Positions 35,503 to 42,677 of a stretch of DNA of 64,000 nucleotides are shown in pieces; the stretch's first letter is position 1; each line of letters starts with the position of its first letter. The stretch is from assembly GCF_036885605.1 (NCBI RefSeq), contig NZ_CP142523.1, positions 3,968,001 to 4,032,000 on the forward strand, written 5' to 3'. The position numbers and the translations under genes are program-made. This DNA comes from Janthinobacterium sp. TB1-E2 (GTDB taxonomy: Bacteria; Pseudomonadota; Gammaproteobacteria; Burkholderiales; Burkholderiaceae_D). The notes under the pieces are model-generated. The model saw only the letters and a list, made by a program, of their open reading frames with translations, was not told the origin of the DNA and ran no database searches.

Positions 35503-37767
35503 ATGAAATTTCGTTTCCCTATCGTCATCATTGACGAGGATTTCCGTTCTGAAAATACGTCCGGCCTGGGCATTCGCGCCCTTGCCGCCGCAATGGAAAA
35601 AGAAGGCATGGAAGTGCTGGGCGTGACCAGCTACGGCGATTTGTCGCAATTTGCCCAGCAACAATCGCGCGCGTCAGCCTTCGTGCTGTCGATCGACGAT
35701 GAAGAATTCGGCGGCGGTTCCATCGAGGAAACCGACCACGCCTTGAAATCGCTGCGCGCCTTTGTCGAGGAAATCCGCTACAAGAACGCCGACATCCCCA
35801 TCTATCTGTACGGCGAAACGCGCACCTCGCGCCATATCCCCAACGATATCCTGCGCGAACTGCATGGTTTCATCCACATGTTCGAAGATACGCCGGAATT
35901 CGTCGCGCGCCACATCATCCGCGAAGCGAAATCCTATCTGGACGGCCTGTCGCCGCCGTTCTTCCGCGCGCTGGTGCACTACGCCAACGACGGTTCCTAC
36001 TCGTGGCACTGCCCCGGCCACTCGGGCGGCGTGGCTTTCCTGAAGTCGCCGATCGGCCAGATGTTCCACCAGTTCTTCGGTGAAAACATGCTGCGCGCCG
36101 ACGTCTGCAACGCCGTCGAAGAACTGGGCCAGCTGCTCGACCATACGGGTCCTGTCGCCGCGTCCGAGCGCAATGCGGCGCGCATCTTCAATGCCGACCA
36201 TTGCTATTTCGTCACCAACGGCACGTCGACCTCGAACAAGATGGTGTGGCACTCGACCGTGGCGCCAGGCGACATCGTCGTCGTCGACCGCAATTGCCAC
36301 AAGTCGATCCTGCATTCGATCATCATGTGCGGCGCCATTCCCGTGTTCCTGATGCCGACACGCAATCACCTGGGCATCATCGGCCCTATCCCGCTGCATG
36401 AATTCACGCCGGAAAGCATTGCCCGCAAGATCGAGGCGAACCCGTTCGCACGCGAAGCGAAGAACAAGAAGCCGCGCATTCTGACCATCACGCAATCGAC
36501 CTACGATGGCGTGATCTACAACGTGGAAACCCTGCGCGAAATGCTGGACGGCAAGATCGACACCCTGCACTTCGACGAAGCATGGCTGCCGCACGCCACC
36601 TTCCACGATTTCTACAAGAATATGCACGCCATCGGCAAGGACCGTCCGCGCGCCAAGGAATCGATGATCTTCTCGACCCAGTCCACGCACAAATTGCTGG
36701 CCGGCCTGTCGCAGGCATCGCAAATCCTCGTGCGCGAATCGGACACGGTCAAGCTGGACCAGGACGCCTTCAACGAGGCTTACCTGATGCACACCTCGAC
36801 GTCGCCGCAGTATTCCATCATCGCCTCGTGCGACGTGGCCGCGGCCATGATGGAAGCGCCAGGCGGGACGGCCCTGGTGGAAGAGTCGATCATGGAAGCG
36901 CTCGATTTCCGCCGCGCCATGAAGAAGATCGACCAGGAATGGGGCCAGGACTGGTGGTTCCAGGTCTGGGGTCCGTCCAGCTTCAACGACGAAGGCATGG
37001 GCCAGCAGGAAGACTGGATGATACGCGCCGAGGATGACTGGCACGGCTTCGGCGACCTCGCTCCCGGCTTCAACATGCTCGACCCGATCAAGGCGACCAT
37101 CGTCAACCCGGGCCTGTCGCTGGACGGCCAGTTCGGCGACACGGGCATCCCCGCGTCCATCGTCACCAAGTACCTGGCCGAGCACGGCGTCATCATTGAA
37201 AAATGCGGCCTGTACTCGTTCTTCATCATGTTTACGATCGGCATCACCAAGGGCCGCTGGAATACCCTGCTGACCGCGTTGCAGCAGTTCAAGGACGACT
37301 ACGACAAGAACCAGCCGATGTGGCGCATCCTGCCGGAATTCGCGGCGGCCAACCCACGCTACGAAAAAATGGGTTTGCGCGACCTGTGCCAGCAGATCCA
37401 CGATTTCTACAAGGCCTACGACGTGGCGCGTCTGACGACGGAAATGTATCTGTCGGACATGATTCCGGCCATGAAGCCGTCGGACGCCTTCGCCAAGATG
37501 GCGCACCGCGAAATCGAGCGCGTGGCCATCGACGAACTGGAAGGCCGCATCACGTCCATCCTGCTGACGCCGTATCCACCGGGCATCCCGCTCCTGATCC
37601 CGGGCGAGCGCTTCAACAAGACCATCGTCGACTACCTGCGCTTCGCACGCGACTTCAACGAGCGCTTCCCAGGCTTCGAAACGGATGTGCATGGTCTCGT
37701 GAAACGCGAAGTCGATGGCAAGCGCGGATATTTTGTTGATTGCGTGAAATTGGATGAGAACGTCTAA
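35503..37767 (+). CDS. Orn/Lys/Arg decarboxylase, LdcA-like
   Basis: A 754-residue PLP-dependent basic amino-acid decarboxylase of fold type I. The N-terminal 130 residues form the response-regulator-like wing domain (FPIVIIDEDFRSENTSGLG). The catalytic core begins near YSWHCPGHSGG, the PLP lysine is in STQSTHKLLAGLSQAS, and the acidic partner is in LHFDEAW. The C-terminal domain ends with LTPYPPGIPLLIPGERF and a FPGFETDVHGL segment. Overall layout and length resemble Pseudomonas LdcA (lysine decarboxylase) and AdiA (arginine). I cannot decide the substrate by eye, but lysine to cadaverine is plausible. ATG 35503 has GGAG 6 bases upstream; the leader carries a terminator-like hairpin. Confidence 0.92.
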   Translation: MKFRFPIVIIDEDFRSENTSGLGIRALAAAMEKEGMEVLGVTSYGDLSQFAQQQSRASAFVLSIDDEEFGGGSIEETDHALKSLRAFVEEIRYKNADIPIYLYGETRTSRHIPNDILRELHGFIHMFEDTPEFVARHIIREAKSYLDGLSPPFFRALVHYANDGSYSWHCPGHSGGVAFLKSPIGQMFHQFFGENMLRADVCNAVEELGQLLDHTGPVAASERNAARIFNADHCYFVTNGTSTSNKMVWHSTVAPGDIVVVDRNCHKSILHSIIMCGAIPVFLMPTRNHLGIIGPIPLHEFTPESIARKIEANPFAREAKNKKPRILTITQSTYDGVIYNVETLREMLDGKIDTLHFDEAWLPHATFHDFYKNMHAIGKDRPRAKESMIFSTQSTHKLLAGLSQASQILVRESDTVKLDQDAFNEAYLMHTSTSPQYSIIASCDVAAAMMEAPGGTALVEESIMEALDFRRAMKKIDQEWGQDWWFQVWGPSSFNDEGMGQQEDWMIRAEDDWHGFGDLAPGFNMLDPIKATIVNPGLSLDGQFGDTGIPASIVTKYLAEHGVIIEKCGLYSFFIMFTIGITKGRWNTLLTALQQFKDDYDKNQPMWRILPEFAAANPRYEKMGLRDLCQQIHDFYKAYDVARLTTEMYLSDMIPAMKPSDAFAKMAHREIERVAIDELEGRITSILLTPYPPGIPLLIPGERFNKTIVDYLRFARDFNERFPGFETDVHGLVKREVDGKRGYFVDCVKLDENV

Positions 37768-37800
37768 AGACGTTGACGTTCGTTGAACTTCATTAAATAG

Positions 37801-37831
37801 CGCCGCCTGATGCAAATCAGGCGGCGTTTTT
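37801..37831 (+). terminator. Intrinsic terminator after the decarboxylase
   Basis: A perfect 10-base stem, CGCCGCCTGA (37801-37810) with TCAGGCGGCG (37817-37826), encloses a 6-base loop and is followed by five T residues. It lies 33 bases after the decarboxylase stop and just before the sigma-54 activator frame. Confidence 0.93.
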
Positions 37832-37837
37832 CATTTT

Positions 37838-39307
37838 ATGCACTACCGCGCACGCTTGCGCCAGATCAAACGGCTGGGGTATCGGGCTTCTAAGATGGGC
37901 CACTCGTGCCCTCGTGATGGCTGGCATATGACGCTCAAGGTGTGGCTGGAAATCGTGCAGCAGGCGGCGGCTGGCAGTGGCGCCTTGCTGATGACGGCCT
38001 TGAAGCAGGCTCAGGTAACTGTAGCCCGGCGGCACGATGGCGAGGAGGATGGGGCGGGCATCGTCCTGTTTGCCGAGGCCAATGCCGCGCTGCTGCAAGC
38101 GCTGCCAGCACTGTGCCGCCATGCCTCCGTGATGGCCATTGCCGCCTGCGGCCAGCCCCCCAGCTGCGCGCAAAAGCGCGCCCTGCTGGCGGCTGGCGCG
38201 CTCGATGTGCTGCTGTGGCCGGCCGGTAGCATCGATGCGGGCCAGGTGCTGGCGCGCCTGCAGCGCTGGCAGGCCGTGGCGCAGCTGCTGGCGTCCGGCG
38301 CCGTGCGCCAGCAGCTGGTGGGCGAGAGCGCGGCCTGGACCGCCTTGCTGCACCAGGTGGTGGAAATGGCCGCCTTCAGCCAGGCGTCGATGCTGATCAC
38401 GGGCGAGACGGGCACGGGCAAGGATTTACTGGCGCAACTGGTCCACCGCCTCGGCAACTGCAGCGGCGACTTCACCATCCTCGACTGCACCACCCTGTCG
38501 CCGGACCTCGCTGGCAGCGAACTGTTCGGCCATGAACGGGGCGCTTTTACGGGCGCGGCGGCCGCGCGCGATGGCGCTTTCGCCCTGGCCGACGGCGGCG
38601 TGCTGTTTCTCGACGAAGTGGGCGAACTGCCGCTGCCCTTGCAGGCGCAGCTGCTGCGCGCCATCCAGGAGCGCAAATACAAGCGCGTGGGCGGCAATAC
38701 CTGGCAACCGACCCAGTTTCGCCTCGTCTGCGCCACCAACCGCGAACTGGAACATGAGGTGGCGCGCGGCGCCTTTCGCGCCGACCTGTATTACCGCATC
38801 GCCGGCTGGCGTTGCCAGACGCCACCCCTGCGCGAGCGCCAGGACGACATCCTGCCGCTGGCCCGGCATTTCCTCGCCGAGCTGGCGCAGCGCCCTCCGC
38901 CCGCGCTGGACGCGGCCGTGCGCGAATACCTGCTGCTGCGCGACTATCCGGGCAATGTGCGCGAGTTGCGCCAGACCGTCACGCGCATCTGGCACCGCCA
39001 TTGCGGCCCCGGCCCCATCACCATCGGCGCCCTGCCGCCAAACGAACAGCTGCTGGCACCGCACTGGCCTGACCAGTATTTCGAAGCGGCCGTGCGGCGG
39101 GCCCTGGCCCAGGGCTGCAAGCTGTCGCACATCACGCGTTGCGCCACCGACGTGGCCATCCGCCTGGTGCTGGCCGAGGAACACGGCAATAACCAGCGCG
39201 CGGCCGCCCGCCTGGGCGTGACCGACCGCGCCCTGCAGATACGCCGCAAGGCGGCTACCTGCGCGGAGCAAGCCGCTACTGCCGCGACACCGCCGGCTGC
39301 CTTTTGA
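37838..39307 (+). CDS. Sigma-54-dependent transcriptional activator with degenerate receiver-like domain
   Basis: An enhancer-binding protein of up to 489 residues; ATG 37928 (MTLKVWLE) is an alternative start that drops 30 residues of unlikely N-terminus. The AAA+ domain is complete: Walker A GETGTGKD near residue 189, GAFTGA at about 235-240 for contact with sigma-54, Walker B VLFLDEVGE, and the DYPGNVRELR segment. A Fis-type helix-turn-helix closes it (NNQRAAARLGVTDRALQIRR). The N-terminal region resembles a receiver (ALLAAGALDVLLWPAGS) but has no aspartate at the phosphorylation strand (AGIVLFAEAN). It converges on the eight-gene minus-strand operon with a 6-base gap. A sigma-54 promoter heads that operon, so it is the likely target. 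Confidence 0.88.
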   Translation: MHYRARLRQIKRLGYRASKMGHSCPRDGWHMTLKVWLEIVQQAAAGSGALLMTALKQAQVTVARRHDGEEDGAGIVLFAEANAALLQALPALCRHASVMAIAACGQPPSCAQKRALLAAGALDVLLWPAGSIDAGQVLARLQRWQAVAQLLASGAVRQQLVGESAAWTALLHQVVEMAAFSQASMLITGETGTGKDLLAQLVHRLGNCSGDFTILDCTTLSPDLAGSELFGHERGAFTGAAAARDGAFALADGGVLFLDEVGELPLPLQAQLLRAIQERKYKRVGGNTWQPTQFRLVCATNRELEHEVARGAFRADLYYRIAGWRCQTPPLRERQDDILPLARHFLAELAQRPPPALDAAVREYLLLRDYPGNVRELRQTVTRIWHRHCGPGPITIGALPPNEQLLAPHWPDQYFEAAVRRALAQGCKLSHITRCATDVAIRLVLAEEHGNNQRAAARLGVTDRALQIRRKAATCAEQAATAATPPAAF

Positions 39308-39313
39308 TCTGCC

Positions 39314-40042
39314 TCACGCCAGCCGCGCCAGCCGCAAAAAATTGCCGCCCGTGATCAACGCCGCATCGAGCGGCGGCAATCCCAGCAACTCGATCTTGTG
39401 CAATTCCAGTCCCGGATGCAGCCACGGACCGTCCGAGCCGAACAGGACCTTGTGCGGCCCCGCGCGGCGCACGGCCTGCTGCAGCAAGTCGAAGCGGCGC
39501 ACGCCCGAGCTGTCCGTATGGATATTCGGATGGCGCACAAGGTGGTCGATCAGCGCCAGCTGCGCCGCCCAGTCGTCGCCAAAGCTGCCCAGGTGCGGCA
39601 GGATGAAATTGACGTCGGGATACTGCTGCGCCAGCAGCTCGGCCACGGCCACCTCGCCGGCCGGGTCGTACAGCACGGGCAAGCCGAAGAAGCGCGCCGC
39701 CTCGCACAGTTCGCCACTGATGCGAGAGTCAAGCCGGTGCGCCTTGATGCCGACAAAACCGTAACGCTCGACGGCCGTGCGCACCATGTCCTGGATGCGG
39801 CCACGGTCGCGCCGCGCATGCACGAAGGCAAAACCGTAGAAACGCTGCGGATCGGACGCCACCAGGCGCGCCACGCCATGGTTGGCGATGGCGTAATCGG
39901 AGTGGAAGGCGGCGAACAGCACGCTGCGGGCGATACCGGCCGTCTGGGCGCGGCGCAAGTAGGCCTGCAGCGGCGCATCGCTGTCCCACGGCCCGCTCAA
40001 ACCGTCTCCCGGACCCGCATGGCAGTGGCAATCGATGATCAT
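39314..40042 (-). CDS. Amidohydrolase 2 family protein
   Basis: A 242-residue TIM-barrel metal hydrolase. Metal-ligand motifs are visible at the start (IIDCHCHAGPG), in FVGIKAHRL, in FILPHLGSFGDD and in KVLFGSDGPWL. It therefore belongs to the amidohydrolase-2 family, which includes decarboxylases and hydrolases of small aromatic or cyclic compounds. The family is often about 280 residues, so this is a compact member. It is the last gene of the minus-strand operon, starting 9 bases after the stop of a glycine-zipper protein gene. The substrate is unknown; its place suggests small-molecule work connected with the cluster. Confidence 0.8.
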   Translation of the reverse strand: MIIDCHCHAGPGDGLSGPWDSDAPLQAYLRRAQTAGIARSVLFAAFHSDYAIANHGVARLVASDPQRFYGFAFVHARRDRGRIQDMVRTAVERYGFVGIKAHRLDSRISGELCEAARFFGLPVLYDPAGEVAVAELLAQQYPDVNFILPHLGSFGDDWAAQLALIDHLVRHPNIHTDSSGVRRFDLLQQAVRRAGPHKVLFGSDGPWLHPGLELHKIELLGLPPLDAALITGGNFLRLARLA

Positions 40043-40051
40043 CTTGCCGCG

Positions 40052-40702
40052 CTATTGCCAGTCGCCCATGACGACGATGCGGTTGCCGCGCCGGCGCCAG
40101 CGTCCGCTTTCATCTTCCTGCTGCGGCGCAGGCGAGCGGAAGTGCGGCAATTGCTGGTGCAGGGCCCGCGTCAGCGCGCTTTCCACGGCGCGCGTGCTGC
40201 CATCGCTGTCACCGGCCAGACGCGCCGCCTGTCCCGCGATGCGCACGAAGCGGCGCGCCAGCTCCAGTTCACGGTCGGCCGGCGCCGCGTTCTCCATTTC
40301 CAGCTCCAGCGCATTGCTGGCCGCGCGCCCCAGGGCCGACCCGAGCGCCGTGCCCACACCCGGTATCGGGATCATCGAACCGAGGGCGCCGCCGACAAAG
40401 GGCAAGGCCGTCTTGGCCACGGCCTTCAAGGCGCCGCCCAGCGGCTTGGCCACCTTGGCGATGGTAGCGCCCACTTTCTTGACGCCCTTCCACACGCTCT
40501 TGAAGACATTGCCGAGAAACTGCTCCAGTTCCTCCTCGCTGGCCACTTCCAGCAACTCCATGGCCAGCTGCAGTTCTTCCTCTTCGCTGAAGACGGCCGC
40601 CGCGCGGCCCTTGCCCGGCCACTCCCGGCCGAATTCCAGCACTTCAAACGCGGCGCCGGCCCGCTGCCGGCATTGCCCGCATTCACATTCGAGTTGGTGC
40701 AT
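40052..40702 (-). CDS. Acidic/glycine-zipper protein A (paralog 1 of 3)
   Basis: A 216-residue protein of unknown function. From the N-terminus: a Cys-rich start CECGQC, an acidic-aromatic segment (FEVLEFGREW), and a leader-like helix with FSEEEE and EELEQFLG. A Lys/Gly-rich amphipathic stretch at about 70-100 and a glycine zipper at about 100-130 (VGGALGSMIPIPGVGTALG) come next. A conserved DRELELARRFVRIA helix follows, then a C-terminal GRWRRRGNRIVVMG. The same order occurs in two other proteins of this operon. ATG 40702 has GGAG 7 bases upstream, so I prefer it over 40726. It has no classical signal peptide. The zipper and cationic helix suggest a membrane-active product; that is inference. 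Confidence 0.75.
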   Translation of the reverse strand: MHQLECECGQCRQRAGAAFEVLEFGREWPGKGRAAAVFSEEEELQLAMELLEVASEEELEQFLGNVFKSVWKGVKKVGATIAKVAKPLGGALKAVAKTALPFVGGALGSMIPIPGVGTALGSALGRAASNALELEMENAAPADRELELARRFVRIAGQAARLAGDSDGSTRAVESALTRALHQQLPHFRSPAPQQEDESGRWRRRGNRIVVMGDWQ

Positions 40703-40739
40703 GATGCTCTCCTTCGCAGTCGTCAAGCTACTGTCATCG

Positions 40740-41645
40740 TCAGCCCCACATTTCGCCCAGCACGGCCATTTCCAGTTCGCGCCGCTGGTTCGTCAACACG
40801 CCGCGCCGGTGGGTAAACATGTCGCTGTGGATACCCTTTTCCAGAATGCGCCGCTGAGCGGCCGACGATAGCGGCGCCACATAGACGTCATGCGCGCTCA
40901 TGTCGATGCCCATCATCTTGCCGCACAGATGGTGCTGTTTCAGGCGCCGCCGCAAATCGTCGGTCTGGCCGCTGTAGGCGCGCCGGCCATCCTTGGTGTC
41001 AAACTCGATCACATACAGGCCCGGCCCCGTGGCGTTCGCATCGTTGACGGCCTGCGGAATCGCGCCCACCGCCTGGTAGCGCAAGGCGGCCGCGCCCGGT
41101 ACGCGGCCCAGGGTGGACGCCAGGATGGGCGGCACTTCGCCCTGCATCTGGCCGTCATCCTGGTCCGGGTTTTGATCCGCTCCTTGATCCTGCCCCTGGT
41201 CTTGGTCTTGATATTGGCCCGTATCCTGATACGGCGCCGGCTCCTGCTGGCCGCCGAACACGGGATACGGCGCCGGATAAATGGTGGGATAGATGGCGCC
41301 ATAGCCGCCCCAGCCCCGGTAGCGTGGCGGATACGGCAAGGGCGGCGGCGGATACCGGGGTGGCCGGCGCCCCTGGCCCTGGTAGCGTGGCGGCGCGGGA
41401 CGGCGCGGGCCCCGCAGCGGCGGCCTCGCACGCAGGCCGCCACCGCGCATGGCGCCGCGTCCACCGCCAGGGCGCGCACGCTCGCCTTCCCATTCGCTCT
41501 CCCATTCACCTTCCCACTCGCCCTCTTCCTCCCCCTCTTGCGACCACTCCTGCGACCACTCCTGCGACCATTCCCCCAGCCACTCCTGCTCGCCGGCCGC
41601 TCCCGCCTGTCCCCCAAAGGGCAGCATTTCAAACGCTTCGTTCAT
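40740..41645 (-). CDS. GIY-YIG nuclease-like protein with acidic Trp-rich N-terminus
   Basis: A 301-residue protein in three parts. Residues 1-55 start with FEMLPFGG and contain three EWSQ repeats and further EGEWEGEWESEW acidic-tryptophan units. Residues 55-200 are Arg/Pro/Tyr-rich, then Gln/Asp-rich and disordered. Residues 207-301 form a GIY-YIG-like nuclease domain: GLYVIEF, RAYSGQTDDLRRRLKQH with the catalytic-type Arg, the Glu of RRILEKGI and Asn in LTNQRREL. ATG 41645 has GAGGAGG upstream. Its start overlaps the end of the PLP-enzyme gene by 17 bases. The domain is clear in outline; DNase activity is not shown. Confidence 0.75.
   Translation of the reverse strand: MNEAFEMLPFGGQAGAAGEQEWLGEWSQEWSQEWSQEGEEEGEWEGEWESEWEGERARPGGGRGAMRGGGLRARPPLRGPRRPAPPRYQGQGRRPPRYPPPPLPYPPRYRGWGGYGAIYPTIYPAPYPVFGGQQEPAPYQDTGQYQDQDQGQDQGADQNPDQDDGQMQGEVPPILASTLGRVPGAAALRYQAVGAIPQAVNDANATGPGLYVIEFDTKDGRRAYSGQTDDLRRRLKQHHLCGKMMGIDMSAHDVYVAPLSSAAQRRILEKGIHSDMFTHRRGVLTNQRRELEMAVLGEMWG
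41539..41574. repeat. Three 12-bp tandem repeats within the GIY-YIG gene
   Basis: The unit TGCGACCACTCC occurs three times in a row with period 12 (the third with one change). It lies inside the reading frame and encodes the EWSQ repeats of the acidic N-terminal region, so the array could vary in length without a frameshift. Confidence 0.8.
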
Positions 41646-42657
41646 ATCGCCTCCTCGTATGATGTTCAAGCAAGTTCATCGCCTGTTCCAGTTGCCGGGG
41701 CGTCTGGTCGGCCCGCAGCAGAAAAGTCAGCGCGCCGGGACCGTCCCCCGCTTGCGCCAGCGCCAGCACGCCCGCGGCGCGCAAGGCTAGCTGCAAATGG
41801 GCGCGCCCGGGCAGGCGCTGCACGGGGAAGCTGCCGCCCCGGCAAGCGATGCCAGCCGCCGCCATCCCCGCCCGCCATTGCGCCACCCTGTCCGCCAGCC
41901 TGGCGCGCAAGGTGTCGCCATGGCGCGCGTTGAGCGCCAGCGCCCGCCGCGCCGCCGCCAGCACGGCCGCCGAAGGCGGACTGGCATGCACGCGCGTCTG
42001 GCTGTGCGCCGCGAAGCGCCGCAGCAGCTTGCGGCTGCCGGCCAGCACGGCCAGCGGCACGCCAAATCCCTTGGCCAGCGAGGCGCCGATGATCAGCGAT
42101 TCCCCATGCAAGCCATGCAGCCGCGCCGAACCGCCGCCCTGTGTACCTGCCACGCCCAGCACTTGCGTGTCGTCGAGCAGCAGATAACCGCCGCCCTGGC
42201 GCGCCAGCGTCGCATAGCCGGCCAGCGGCAAGACCTGTTCGCTGCCCAGCACATAGCCATCGGCCAGTATCAATGGACGCCGCCCTTGCCTGCCCCAGGC
42301 CGCCACCAGTTGCCGCAGCGCCGCCATCTCGCCGCTGGGAAACACTTGCTGCGGCAAGCCCAGGGCCTGCGCCCGCTCGGCGCCCCAGCGCGCGATGGCG
42401 TAACTGCCGCCATCGACAAGGATCACCAGGCGCTCGGCAGCCAGCATGCCGAACAGGTCCCAGAACAGGTGCAGGGTCGACGGCAGCACGCAGGCCGCCT
42501 CGCAGCCTTGCAGAGCCGCCAGATCCGCAGCCAGGGCCAGCGCGCCGGGCGGCTCCTGCAGCGCCGCCGGCTGGCCCAGGGTCAGGCTGCTCCACGGCGC
42601 CAGCGCGGCCGCCGGATGGCGCATGCCCAGATACAGGGCACTGGTAAAGTCGAGCAT
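41629..42657 (-). CDS. PLP-dependent aminotransferase class I/II (KBL/BioF-like) protein
   Basis: A 342-residue fold-type I PLP enzyme shorter than typical 8-amino-7-oxononanoate synthases (about 385-400). The cofactor aspartate is in YLLLDDTQVLGVAG and the Schiff-base lysine in GASLAKGFGVPLAVLAG. The oxoamine-synthase-like small domain follows. The N-terminal segment that normally binds the acyl-CoA substrate is reduced, so the reaction may differ from BioF or Kbl. It starts 20 bases after the 720-residue protein's stop and overlaps the GIY-YIG start. A PLP enzyme in this setting may supply or modify a small molecule; nothing identifies which. Confidence 0.75.
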   Translation of the reverse strand: MLDFTSALYLGMRHPAAALAPWSSLTLGQPAALQEPPGALALAADLAALQGCEAACVLPSTLHLFWDLFGMLAAERLVILVDGGSYAIARWGAERAQALGLPQQVFPSGEMAALRQLVAAWGRQGRRPLILADGYVLGSEQVLPLAGYATLARQGGGYLLLDDTQVLGVAGTQGGGSARLHGLHGESLIIGASLAKGFGVPLAVLAGSRKLLRRFAAHSQTRVHASPPSAAVLAAARRALALNARHGDTLRARLADRVAQWRAGMAAAGIACRGGSFPVQRLPGRAHLQLALRAAGVLALAQAGDGPGALTFLLRADQTPRQLEQAMNLLEHHTRRRYERSV

Positions 42658-42677
42658 GCACGCGCCCCGCTCCCGCC

